Of a DNA stretch of 64,000 bases, positions 11,141 through 21,673 are shown in pieces. The stretch lies in contig CM069432.1 of the NCBI GenBank assembly GCA_035610365.1, forward strand, positions 20,832,354 through 20,896,353, read 5' to 3'. The translations under genes and the position numbers were made by a program. The first letter of the stretch is position 1; each line of letters begins with the position of its first letter. The notes below the pieces were generated by a model. The model worked only from the letters and a program-made list of their open reading frames with translations. It did not search any database and was not told where the DNA came from. The stretch comes from Aquatica leii. Its lineage: Eukaryota; Arthropoda; Insecta; Coleoptera; Lampyridae.

Positions 11141-12642
11141 TGTTACGGTCGAAATTTTCTTTACGTACGCCTATGTATTTCAACGTGAAATTAGATTCGG
11201 GTTGACGCCCTCTAACGATCGTTCTCTCGTTGCTGGTCATTTGGCGGAAAATCGTCACACGTAAATGATATAAAATGGTCTGTACGCATTGAATAGTTAT
11301 GTTATCCATTACCATCTGGGAAACCAATTATACTTAGTGAATTATCTAATTTATTCGAAGCGTTACAGGGTAAGCTACTGCCGTCTGTTAGTGAAACTTC
11401 GTTCGTAATTCTTTCTTCCTTTTAACAGCCATTTTGCGTTCCTTCCTTTTGCATCTGTTCCATTCTCGATAAATGACTATCGTAAACGACTGCTAACTAA
11501 GTCAGCACGTTGCCGTACACGGGCACTGGCGGAAGGCGATTTCCACGCCACGAAATTGGGGTCTTGCGGAGCCTTCCAGGGCAAATAGTGCTACACGTGG
11601 ATGACACGACGTGACTTGTATTAACCACCTATTTGTGGTCCCACTATATTCAGTAGTCGATACCGAATCACGAAGGGATGAACCTCGACAAATATTTGGA
11701 TGGGACGATGCTAACTTTTTTTTATAAGGCTTATGGTTATAACTAATTAAACCACCGAGAAGGGGTACCACAGCATTCGACAACCGGGTTATATTATTTA
11801 TACTTTCTTGTACCTTAAGTAACGATTGTTGTAGATCTTGATTTCGTGAGGTATTCGTTTGACACGATTTGCGATTCAAATTGTTTACAGGATTGTGTGT
11901 CGGGGAAAGCGCTTTCTTCGCACAAGGGGAAGTTCCTGTGTTTATGGTAAGTGATTTTATATGTTTTATTTCGTAGTCAACCAGGTCACTCACGAAACTT
12001 TTGCTATTAGTTCTGTAATTATCGATATTGTTGTTTACCAGTTAGGTAGTAAATTTTACTTATGTTGAGTTGCGCATGCTGTGTACTACCAACGATTGAT
12101 TAACGTTAGGGCTATATTAATTCAGCACGTTTTGTTACGATAAGTTAACATTAATGTAGTAATTTATTATCACTGTGTTTGATTGTCAATAAGGCCATAT
12201 TACTAATTATTTTGTGTACTTCGCATATTGTATGCAGATGAAATCTACTACCATCTACTCTTCGCTATTCATGTCAACGTAGTTTACGTATGTATTGTGT
12301 GTTGCCGATACTTCGGATATTTAGTTATACTCGGACTAAAATTATTCTTGGTCCTGTTATCCAATTGTTATCAATTCGAACGTTAATCTAGTTATCATTA
12401 TAGAGGAATTAAAGTGAAATTGTTATTAACGATTTAGTTTTTTTTCTTTCGCTTCTTTCAGCATTACGAACCTAACATCTTGTTACAAGTTTACACCGTC
12501 TGTCTGGAGCGGGACAGAAGTGACTTTGGATAAGCTCTGGCGCCCTTAAGTATCTTTTCGATATTCTTTGTGAACCCTCCCCTCTCACCGACTATTGTGA
12601 GTTGGTCGTGCAGGTTCGTAAAATAGCAAAAAGCTTGTAACA
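11141..12642 (+). repeat. LTR (5') of family-1 element, 1502 bp
   Basis: It starts TGTTACGG and ends GCTTGTAACA. It is homologous to the reverse complement of the LTRs at 47838-49184 and 52998-54365. A TGG-containing, possibly primer-binding, segment (TTTTGGCTGCCCAACTTG) begins a few bases after the LTR. I could not assign its tRNA. Confidence 0.8.
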
Positions 12643-13220
12643 AATTTTGGCTGCCCAACTTGAGGGGCCCGTTTTCTCAATTGCGTCGATTTCTGGATTT
12701 CTCGATTTCTCTTACATTGCAGTTATCATTCTTTATAATTCGGTTTGCTATTTTTACATTTTCTTCTTCTATAACTAGGCTAGGATTATTAACACGCATA
12801 GGTAGTTCATATTGTTGACGTTCTTTTGATTTCGTGTATGCGATCATCAGCTTGCTAGATTTATTGATTCTTTTTATCTTTTCTTAGTCTTACGTGGGTT
12901 CGATTTACTTTGCTTTGTTTACTTAGGTATTGCTACTAGACTTGACGTCTGAGTTACTTCATTAACTTTTACTTTTGTCTGTCTTTAGTGCTGCAGTTTG
13001 ACTGTAGATTAGCACTTTGCTTACGTTTCTTTTAATCGGACCTTCGCTTTGATTTTTGGATTGACTTGACTACGTCGATTAATTTTTTTTCTTATTGGTG
13101 TAATTACTGGGTAGTGATACTGCTGGTACTTACTGTTATTTTGAGGTCGCGTCAGGCACGTGGTGGCAGTTTTCCGTCGTAATTGACTGCTTTGGTTAGT
13201 TTCTTGTTTACTTGTTATTG

Positions 13221-13317
13221 TTAAGTATCTTTTCGATATTCTCTGTGAACCCTCCCCTCTCACCGACTATTGTGAGTTGGCTGTGCAGGTTCGTAAAATA
13301 GCAAAAAGCTTGTAACA
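13221..13317 (+). repeat. Truncated 3' LTR of family-1 element
   Basis: 97 bases nearly identical to 12546-12642 (AAGTATCTTTTCGATATTCT... to ...GCTTGTAACA), directly followed by the GCTG target duplication. Confidence 0.8.
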
Positions 13318-13430
13318 GCTGTTGCAAATGTAGGGTAGTACCAATCCGTCTCGGGAGAGTTCGATCTCTGGAAGAATGCGGTTGCTACTCAAAACTGTTT
13401 GTCGATTTTTCTTGTGCTGCACGGGTATTT
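13318..13430 (-). pseudogene. BEL/Pao pol remnant (5' side of the inserted LTR element)
   Basis: On the minus strand this reads LPEIELSRDGLVLPYICNS up to the insertion, and it continues at 11140 downward once the LTR element is removed. It is too short and decayed for a firm domain call; assignment rests on continuity with 10130-11140. Confidence 0.45.
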
Positions 13431-13519
13431 TGCAGTATCGGTGTTACAGTTTGTTTCAAAATTGTTGGACTATGCTGTAAAGCTATTTAATTTTTTTCTG
13501 CACTTCGTTTTGTTTAGAA

Positions 13520-14618
13520 ATATCATAAGGAAGATAATCCACTTTAGTAAAAACTTTTAATTTACAGGCCAAATACCGGTTTTTTAGAATGCGTTCATAG
13601 CTTTTTTCATTCGTACTGCATTTATAAACGCTGCTACAAAGAGAGTAGACATTTGAAACAAGGTAACAACTTTTCCAGGATTACTTTGCAACCATGCTCT
13701 TTGTTAGTGCTCATAGTACGTGCTCACAAACTTCATAAATTTAACGTCCAATGGCTGTAACCTATGTAAGCAGTGGAGAACAAAATAAAATAAGACAACC
13801 CCGTTCTCTCTTGCGTAATTTATCAAATTAAGGCTCTTAGTGTGACTCGCATGTCCCAGAAAACGTTACAAACTTTCTAAACCAGTTCATAAAAATTTCT
13901 CCATTCATCCAGCCTGTATCGCCCTATTTTACTACAGATCCCAACGACAAATCAAGCTCAAATTCTTTTTGCATCGTTTTTCTTGGAAACACAAGTAGAG
14001 GAGGCATATAACCTCCTGAAGCCAAAAATCATGCTTCAACCGTTACAGTCTGTCCCGTTCTGCAGAAGTGAGTATTTCTACCTGACGTTTTCTTTTTGTT
14101 GACGGTATTTTAGATTGACCTTTTAGATTATTAGTAATTCCCGTCTTCTCATAATTATAAATTCTGTCACCAGTTAATTTATATTTCTCTACAGTTTCCT
14201 CGAGCAACTGAGACACGGCGACTATGTTAAAGCTCATTTCCCGAGAACCAGAAGTGGCTTCTGGTTTCCGCAGTGATATGTTAGGGTGTCTGTTTAAGAA
14301 CTCTTAAACCCAGTCTTTCCCAGCGAGATGGTTTTTGGACTTGAATCTTTTACAACAATTATTTTGAACGGCGAGTTGGTAGGCCAATTTCCTCAAATCC
14401 GTTACAGTAAACCCAAACAATCGAGCTTCCACGTTTATCAGTTATTCTTCTAATTCCAGTTCTTGTAACTCACTAAAAATACATCTGAACTTGCCTGAAC
14501 ACTTATCGACCTCGAAATTGTCTCTATCTCTCTTCTTCTTAGCTGCATAACGTTCTAAAGTCGTCTGCGGTAGAGTAATCTGTTGGACAGCTTTTTTTAG
14601 ACAGTAAATTCTTTGCAT
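13520..14618 (-). pseudogene. pogo/Tigger-like transposase remnant
   Basis: From an ATG at 14618 the minus strand reads MQRIYCLKKAVQQITLPQTT, a pipsqueak-type DNA-binding start. Then come blocks of the CENP-B-like helix-turn-helix (FLNRHPNISLRKPEA near 14290) and at 14237-14043 KLTGDRIYNYEKTGITNN, where pogo transposases have 'RIyNvDETG' with a catalytic Asp; here Asp is Tyr. LTSAERDRL follows. Later blocks including RLQPLDVKFMK decay towards 13520. It is dead; no inverted ends were located. Confidence 0.75.
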
Positions 14619-14639
14619 CGTAGCGTGTATCGTATCGTG

Positions 14640-15430
14640 CTTTGAAAATAACGAATAATTGTAATTAACACCGACGCAAACACAACATCAAGCATAAACT
14701 AACATTAACATTAACATAGCTTTCCGAGTTTTTATTATGATACAGCGCTCACCTAAGTAACATCGTTTTTAAAAGCGGTACTCTGTTCCACCCCACTACC
14801 CCGTTCTACTCCACGTTTTTCTTCACTCTTACAATAATAATAACTTTACATGTTTTTCTATCTTAGCTTCTAGCTTAGTATATACGGCAGGCGGTTCGTA
14901 GGTCTCGGTATGCTAGTTATTATACAATTTTAAAAAAGCGTCAAAAAGGCTGGAAATTAGTATTGGAAAACACAGTTATAATCTATCCAACACTAAAAAA
15001 AACTCAATGACAAAACACAAGTTATAACAACAAATATATTGATTTCTAACAATAAAAAAAAAAGAGATTAAGGAAATAAGCGCGGCAAAATTACATATAC
15101 AGTAACAATTAAAGGTTTGTTAATAAAAATAATTATAACGTTGATACAAGCCCTGGAGAGTAAGCAACACTGCATACATAAAGTTATCGTAGTACAGTGT
15201 AACAACACAAGTTGTAATCAAAGCATTAAACTTTGATTAGATGCAAAACTAATAAATTCGCAACCTGAAGCAAATCGCATCTAACATAAATTGAAACCGT
15301 AATTATATAAAAAAATATTGCGTTTGTTAGTCGTGATAACATTTATATCTACGTCGCACTTATATTACTTTTCTCATATACACATTTTAATAACAAGTAA
15401 AGCAAATATAGTAGGAATTATAAGAATATC
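14640..15430. other. No gene recognised
   Basis: AT-rich non-coding sequence with A-rich runs. I see no conserved motif or repeat. Confidence 0.35.
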
Positions 15431-15434
15431 AAGG

Positions 15435-15790
15435 GTGAAGGGTGCCAGAATATTTAAAGGTCATAGGGAATAAAAGCAACAAAAAGAAAAAAATGATAGC
15501 ACGGTTTACATGTGGGAACGAAGAGCTAGGTAACAAATACTGGAAAAAATAAGAAGAAAAGGTGTGCAGACTATGTGGAGAAGGGACGGAGGACCTTAAT
15601 CACATAAGAGATAAATGCAGAGAGTTAAGAGAAGAGGTTATGGAAGTAGAGGAAATCTTAGAAGAAAATGGAGAAGGAGCGGAGTAGATGGAAGAAGTAA
15701 GGAGAAAGAAAAAAAAGTTAAGAGGAGAGGAAGGACAATGAAATGTAAAAAAAATGTAAAAATGTAAATAAAATGTAATGTAGTCATTGT
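15435..15790 (+). pseudogene. LINE ORF2 3' end with zinc knuckle
   Basis: The frame around 15495-15700 contains ARFTCGNEELGNKYW and then CRLCGEGTEDLNHIRDKC, a Cys-x2-Cys...His-x4-Cys knuckle with a long charged tail (RELREEVMEVEEILEENGEG). This is the C-terminus of an insect LINE ORF2. It is broken by two stops and truncated at its 5' side. The purine-rich style matches the ORF1 remnant at 45050-45960, which may be from the same family. Confidence 0.6.
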
Positions 15791-15799
15791 AAATAGAGG

Positions 15800-16475
15800 A
15801 AGCACGAACCCATTTGTAAGCTTAAGCAACCAAATAAAATTAAACTTATTTATGACAAGTAAAGAAAAGGTACTCACGATGTTCTAGTCATGCTAAGAGC
15901 TATCGGCATGCTTGAATCGTCCCCTAAAATCGCTAAAAAGTATAAAGCAAAAATTAGATATAAAATGGTATCACAAGTAAGTTGCTTAAATAGACAAATA
16001 ATGAATCGTTGAAATCAAATGCATCAATCTTTAGAGTGTTCTAAAACTATTTCTAAATATCACACGACTTGACTCTAGATTACATTTTGAAAACACTGTA
16101 ATTAACCAATATCTCCATTAGTACGTGCTCCTAGTTATTGTTTCCAGCAAAAGGTAATTGATTGACAGGTACCATTCCTAAGTGGCAAACACGTGGCAGT
16201 ATCTCAAATTGCCCAGAAAGACTTTCACATATGCAGCAAAACTATTACACGCATTTTTAATGTGCATAAATGAAAATATTTAGAAATGAAAGCCTCGCTA
16301 AGCATGCGCGTTAGATAATGATCGTTTTTTTAACGAACCATTTAAAAAAAAGATTTTATTGATTAAAAACGTAAAATTTTTATTTGTTCATTTAATAAAC
16401 AAACAAATTTTTTTGTGTAGTAAAAAAATAAAATAACACAAAATGCGAGAATATTAAAAATTACATACTATATGT
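15800..16475. other. No gene recognised
   Basis: AT-rich sequence with poly-A and poly-T runs and no recognisable coding or repeat structure. Confidence 0.35.
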
Positions 16476-16479
16476 CACT

Positions 16480-16822
16480 AGACGAATTGAGTACCTTAAC
16501 GACATGGTACCCGGTCCCAAGCACGGATTAAAGAGACGAGTTGAAACAATGACACAGCTAAAATGCTAAAAATTTTGAAGGCATGCCTCGGACCAGAATG
16601 GACAAAATTTACGACAAACTCTACGGAAACATACTATGAGATTGGCCACATGGAATATTAAAGAACTTAGAAGAAACCAAACAGAAGTGTTAAAAGACTT
16701 AAAATAGAAAAATATTGATATGTGTCTTAGCTAAAACTTAAAGAAAAGGAAAAGGCAATGATAAAATAGGTGACTTGCATTTCTATAGTTGTGTATGTAA
16801 ACACGCACGTGCAAAAAGAGTA
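16480..16822 (+). pseudogene. LINE endonuclease N-terminus, split by a solo LTR
   Basis: From about 16640 the plus strand reads RLATWNIKELRRNQTEVLKD, the start of a LINE endonuclease (the ATWN motif carries the first catalytic Asn). After one stop it runs to GDLHFYSCV and RAKRV. A solo LTR interrupts it at 16823; the frame appears to resume at 17797 as VSQVVQKKHK. It is a dead fragment that records the order of insertion. Confidence 0.65.
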
Positions 16823-17796
16823 TGTTACAAGCTTCTAGTAATTTACGAACTCTGCACGGCCAACTCGCTGTAGCATTGAAACAATACCTATCGGAGAGAG
16901 GGGAGGTTCAAGTGATAAGTTTATTTTAATGGGCGCCAGATCTCTTTTTGCAGATACAGCTCCTGCTAGATCAGCACAGGAGGCCCGAAGTTTGCATAAA
17001 ATTTTTAAGGTTCGTCAAGCTGGAGGAATTGAAGAAAGAAATCAAATCGTTAACATCACAGTAAGTAAATTTAGTTCGAGTACAAGTATAGGTAAGTACT
17101 AAAACACTGGAAGTATCGGCAACTCACAATAGACTCCAATCATAAGTGTAACAGCTAGGACATACAAAAATCTTTGTAAGTGAATTACATTAACAATAAT
17201 AATTGAGAGTTGACGTAATCAGCATGTTATTACTCACAAACTCTACAACAGGTAAAAAGTAACATTTAAAAATGTAAGAGAACCGAAACGTACGATACGT
17301 TTCGGTTCTCTTATGCTGTTACATATGCACTTTCGTCCAAGGTGGTATTAGTTAAACGTCCATTGCTTCCGAATATAAATATCAATCGTATCTGCAGTGT
17401 TCGTAAGTCCAATGCTTCTTTTTAGAACTTTTCCATCGTAGATGTTAAACTTGTACAGACAAGGAAACCCAGATTTGGAAGGTAGCACTTGGCGCTGAGG
17501 AAACGACATGGAAATTACCTTTAATCTGATAAAGAATAGAAGACACTTACCTTGCGTTGAATAAATTACCTATTATAGATGGTTTGTCACAACACGTGGA
17601 TGTTTTAAGAAATCAATTTTAATTCAAGCAGGCATATGTTATGTAGCTAACCACGTGAAAGTAAAATGACGATATTTCGTTTACTCGGCCGGAAGAGACC
17701 AAAGATGCTCGATAGATGGCGTCGAAAAATGGAAAAAAACTTTAATTCAAACAAGAATATACAGGGTAGTATATTTTGAAATTTATTTACGTAACA
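16823..17796 (-). repeat. Solo LTR, family 1 (diverged, 974 bp)
   Basis: The plus-strand text runs from TGTTACAAGC to GTAACA, the same orientation as 47838-49184. The target duplication AGTA is at 16819-16822 and 17797-17800. It is strongly diverged and shorter than the 1.35-1.5 kb copies, so it is an older insertion or a different subfamily. It probably arose by LTR-LTR recombination. Confidence 0.8.
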
Positions 17797-18009
17797 AGTA
17801 GTTTCGCAAGTCGTACAAAAGAAACATAAAAATAATATGTTATGTTAAAAGTATATATATAGATTACGTACTGTATAAATTTCGTTCCGGAACTCTCACT
17901 TTTCCTACATTCAGAATGTGATCTGCCATTTTTTGTTTTCCGGATGTATGAAATTATTTAAAAGAAAAAAACGATACATCCGGCGATTGTGAGCCAGGTT
18001 ATACATACA

Positions 18010-18240
18010 AATTAAGTTTTTGTTTTAATAATGTTTATTTTTAAAAAGTTTATTTGCTACAAATTTAATATAAATTTAAACGTATAATGTGAATAATCGG
18101 TGGACAAACTAATAATGCTTTTCTATTAATTTTCACTTCCTTAAATAAACTCTTACAATTATGCTTATTCTAAAATTCCTTCGGTCACTGCACTAGTTTC
18201 CGCTAATAATGTTTGATCGGCAGATACTTCCGATGTAACT
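18010..18240 (-). repeat. Errantivirus 3' LTR, 231 bp
   Basis: Matches 24969-25199 base for base as far as I can compare. The env frame runs into it and ends at 18165. Confidence 0.92.
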
Positions 18241-21200
18241 CCTCCATGGCGGGTCAAAAAACTGTCCTCAGGTTTTTTCACTTTCTTTCCGCACATTTTA
18301 ACTTTAAACTTTTTCACTTTATTCGCGCACATCTTAATTTTAAACTTATATAATACAAAAATAACAATAATCATTACAAGTACTATTGATACATAGAAGG
18401 GCAGCTTAATTTGTAAGGTACTCTTAATTGGGCGTATTAATTGATCTTGCATCAGTTGCTTTTTGAAATTATCGGCCAAATTAAATTTTGTTAATTCAAA
18501 AGGTTTTTGATTAATAACAATACTTTCGAATTTGAGCTGTGATAATTCAGGGAGTTTCATTTCTGTGGACATTTCGTCTTTTGCATTAATGTACATTTGA
18601 TTATTAAATTCAATCGAGCAATTGACAGGTAGTTGAATTAATGAATTTTGACTTATCTTAATTGTCCCTTTTGTTTGGCACTGATATTGTAATAAATTTA
18701 ACTTATTAGTTATTAATAAATAATCGGCATTGCTTAATGCTTGTAATTGAGTTGTGGATTGTTCCACTTGGATTACCGTACAATTTTTGACATTGTTTCG
18801 TAAAATATTATTAATACAATTATTATTGTCATTATCCTTTATGTTATTACTGTGCTTAACTATATACTTATTTTCTATTAAGAAATAATCGGTAACACAA
18901 GCTAATTTATTGTATGACCACACGAAATAATCACATTGTTCTAAAATATACGTGTTTTGGTAAGGTACTTTTACAATTTTGTACAGGGTTGAATTGTTAT
19001 CTTCCACTACTGGAAATTCTATAGATATGATAATGTTTGCGGTATCTAATCCAATTTTTACAGACAATATTGAATAATAATAATGATTATTGATTAGTTT
19101 TATTATTCCATTCGGGTATAAAGATCTTAGGTGATTTAGTTCTTTGCTTATTTGAGAATAACGTAGAAGGAAAGGGTGCAATTGATTCCTAAAACCTAAT
19201 ATGATTGACTGCTGCAGTTCGTTTATAAAAATTTCCACATTGTTTATGTTGTTTTCTAAAATGTCTACTGTCTCGAGCATCACTATGTAATGATTAAAAT
19301 CTTTAACTTTGCTATTCATTGAATTTAAATAAGTTTCAATAGATACCATGTTTTCGTTTGTCTTATTTCTAAGTGTTTCTATTTGGTCAAACATGTTTTG
19401 CAATAAAGTGATTTTACTGTTTACATTATTTATAATATTATTTTGGTTGGTTGTCAAAGAACTTATGGCATTATAAATTTCTTGTCTCTCGTCATCATCC
19501 ATTGTTCCAAAAAGCCATTTTGATACCTTACCAATGAAATTAAAAGGCGATCTTTTGTTCCGTTTAAAAGAAATTAGGTTTTCGATTTTTGTAAAGATTG
19601 ATTGAATTTGAAATTTTGTTTGTTTTAATATTTTCAAGATATTAACATCATGTTCGTTAGCTAAATTTTGAGAGTTATTTTGTTTAAATTCTAGAAATTT
19701 CTGATATATTAGCTCGTGCTGTTTTGTTAAATTAGTAACTAGTGAATGTATAGTTTTATGTCCTAAAATAAAAACTAACTTATGATTAAATAAATGGTAA
19801 TATGCTTTGCCTAACTCTATGGGTAATATGTAGTTATTTATAGGTTTGACTTGGATTTCCGTTTTTACTAGTACTAGGGCCAGGGTCAAAGGATTGCCGT
19901 CTTCATCCTGTAAAGATACATATTTTTTATTTTTCTTTATTAAATCCCTTTTTAATTTTGTTAGTTTGTTTCTTTTATTTTTAAATGTAATCGTATTGTC
20001 TGTTACATCCTGTAACTTTATTTTATCGGCATAGGGCTTTAGTTTATTCCTTTGCGGGTTTCTTCGTACATAAACAATATCTTCTGGTGAATTTTCTTGC
20101 AAGGATCGTTCGGGTTGTTTTTGTTGTATTTTTTCTTTGACTTTTAGTATATTATCTTTAACTTGTTGGTTGATAAGATTCATAATTTTGTTTCTTTCGT
20201 TTATATAGTCTTCTGTTATTTTGTTAGTTGTCCGGTCAAACGGTAAAATATGTTGTTCGTTACCATTGATTATTTGGAATGGGGTAAATTTAGTAGTATT
20301 GTGTATACTATTATTGTAAGAAATGACGGATAAATGTACTTGAGTTTCAAAGGGTAATTGGGATTTTTCAATATTTGTTACGCGTAAGGATTCAATGAGC
20401 GTTGAATTGAACCTTTCTACTATTCCATTTGATTTAGAATTTTCTGTACAGGTTTTGTGGTGTTCAATTTTGTGAACCTTGAAAAATTCGGACATTAAGT
20501 TACTGCAAAATGCCGGATCGTTGTCGGTGATTAATTTAGAGAAAATGCCGTGATGAAACATATACAGGGTAAAGTATTCTAAAATCGTTTTTGAATTCCG
20601 ATCTGGTAAAACGTAGGCTTGGGCGTACTTTGAGAAAGCGTCCACCATTGTTAGTATTATTTTTTGATTAATAAATAATAAATCGCAATGTAAAGTTTGA
20701 AAAGGTTTATCGGGAGTTGGGGTTAACGCTATTGGTAACTTCTGAGGGTTGCGGTCTACTTTAGCTAGATTACACGTCTCGCAATTATTGATGTAGGTTG
20801 TCACGTCTGTCTCCATACTAGGCCAATAGTATAACTGCTTTAGCGATTTATGAGTTTCGTTTATTCCACGATGTTTAGTTTTTCCCGTATGATAGTACTT
20901 CATTAATTTTGTTTGTTCTTCTAAATTTTCTATGTCGTCTAGGAATTTGTTGGTAACGTTTATTTTTATTAAGTCATTGAAATTTTCTCTTATGATTTTT
21001 AAAATGTCGCGTTCCATATTTCGATTCTTAAAATAAATACTTATAGTAACATTTGGTTTAATAATTTCTTTTAAAACGTTTAAAACTTCATTATTATTAA
21101 GAGCTAGTGGTAAATTACAATAAATCCTTTTTTTTGAATTATTAAAAAGATCAATGTGTTTTATAATGGGATGAAATGAGCTGTTGTGGATATCAAAAAT

Positions 21201-21632
21201 AATTTGATTCTTTGCTACATTTAATGATGATTCTTTATAAGGGATATCTATTTGTACATTTCCCGTTGATGTGTGAATTGTGGCGTTATCGTCTCTTTCT
21301 TCTGGTCCTAAACTTTCCAATATTCGGTCTAATTCCTCGATGTCTTCGTGCGAAGGTGCTTCTGCATTTGCTATCAAACTGTCTAAATCCCGATCATTGA
21401 TGTACACTTCTTTTGGGGGTCTTGATAAAGCGTCAGCTACATAGTTTTCTTTTCCTTTCTTATATTTGATTTCGTAGTTATACTCCATTAATTTTAATTT
21501 CCAACGTGTTAATTTAGAATTGGCTTCTTTTAATGAGAACAACCACGTTAGTGGTTTATGGTCCGTTTCGATGATAAATTTGTTTCCGTATAAATATGGT
21601 CGGAAGTGTTGCGCTGCCCATACTATTGCCAA
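18165..21632 (-). CDS. Errantivirus RNase H end - integrase - envelope in one open frame
   Basis: An 1155-codon open frame. Residues 1-75 finish RNase H. The integrase zinc motif His-His-Cys-Cys lies at about 247-287, ending CETC. The core has Asp about 317 (LHCDL), Asp about 370 (TDND) and Glu about 406 (NGIVERFN). A basic C-terminal domain follows to about 575. With no stop between, the frame continues as an envelope: a furin-type site RNKR at about 691-694, the conserved FNFIGKVSKWLFGT block, heptad-like segments, and a transmembrane helix at about 1082-1105 (VSIVLVMIIVIFVLY). In relatives env is usually a separate frame expressed by splicing, so continuity with integrase is unusual. The listed start is not a real start, because the frame is cut from upstream pol by a one-base loss. 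Confidence 0.88.
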   Translation of the reverse strand: MAIVWAAQHFRPYLYGNKFIIETDHKPLTWLFSLKEANSKLTRWKLKLMEYNYEIKYKKGKENYVADALSRPPKEVYINDRDLDSLIANAEAPSHEDIEELDRILESLGPEERDDNATIHTSTGNVQIDIPYKESSLNVAKNQIIFDIHNSSFHPIIKHIDLFNNSKKRIYCNLPLALNNNEVLNVLKEIIKPNVTISIYFKNRNMERDILKIIRENFNDLIKINVTNKFLDDIENLEEQTKLMKYYHTGKTKHRGINETHKSLKQLYYWPSMETDVTTYINNCETCNLAKVDRNPQKLPIALTPTPDKPFQTLHCDLLFINQKIILTMVDAFSKYAQAYVLPDRNSKTILEYFTLYMFHHGIFSKLITDNDPAFCSNLMSEFFKVHKIEHHKTCTENSKSNGIVERFNSTLIESLRVTNIEKSQLPFETQVHLSVISYNNSIHNTTKFTPFQIINGNEQHILPFDRTTNKITEDYINERNKIMNLINQQVKDNILKVKEKIQQKQPERSLQENSPEDIVYVRRNPQRNKLKPYADKIKLQDVTDNTITFKNKRNKLTKLKRDLIKKNKKYVSLQDEDGNPLTLALVLVKTEIQVKPINNYILPIELGKAYYHLFNHKLVFILGHKTIHSLVTNLTKQHELIYQKFLEFKQNNSQNLANEHDVNILKILKQTKFQIQSIFTKIENLISFKRNKRSPFNFIGKVSKWLFGTMDDDERQEIYNAISSLTTNQNNIINNVNSKITLLQNMFDQIETLRNKTNENMVSIETYLNSMNSKVKDFNHYIVMLETVDILENNINNVEIFINELQQSIILGFRNQLHPFLLRYSQISKELNHLRSLYPNGIIKLINNHYYYSILSVKIGLDTANIIISIEFPVVEDNNSTLYKIVKVPYQNTYILEQCDYFVWSYNKLACVTDYFLIENKYIVKHSNNIKDNDNNNCINNILRNNVKNCTVIQVEQSTTQLQALSNADYLLITNKLNLLQYQCQTKGTIKISQNSLIQLPVNCSIEFNNQMYINAKDEMSTEMKLPELSQLKFESIVINQKPFELTKFNLADNFKKQLMQDQLIRPIKSTLQIKLPFYVSIVLVMIIVIFVLYKFKIKMCANKVKKFKVKMCGKKVKKPEDSFLTRHGGVTSEVSADQTLLAETSAVTEGILE
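18241..18248 (-). other. Polypurine tract of the errantivirus
   Basis: On the minus strand ATGGAGG lies directly before the 3' LTR start AGTTAC, the usual place for plus-strand DNA priming. It is short but correctly placed. Confidence 0.5.
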
Positions 21633-21673
21633 TAATTCTTTTTCGGTTGTGCTGTAGTTTTGTTCAGCTTTAT

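Larger units (their letters stand above)
11141..13317 (+). mobile_element. Deleted LTR retrotransposon, family 1 (LTR-leader-LTR stub)
   Basis: A full LTR (11141-12642) is followed by 578 bases of leader (12643-13220) and then only the last 97 bases of a second LTR (13221-13317). Both ends match the family termini TGTTAC and GTAACA. The 4-bp GCTG repeats at 11137-11140 and 13318-13321 are the target duplication. The leader is homologous, in the opposite orientation, to 52460-52997. The deletion joins the leader just before the gag start to the 3' LTR tail and removes all coding sequence. It inserted into the BEL/Pao remnant. Confidence 0.8.
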
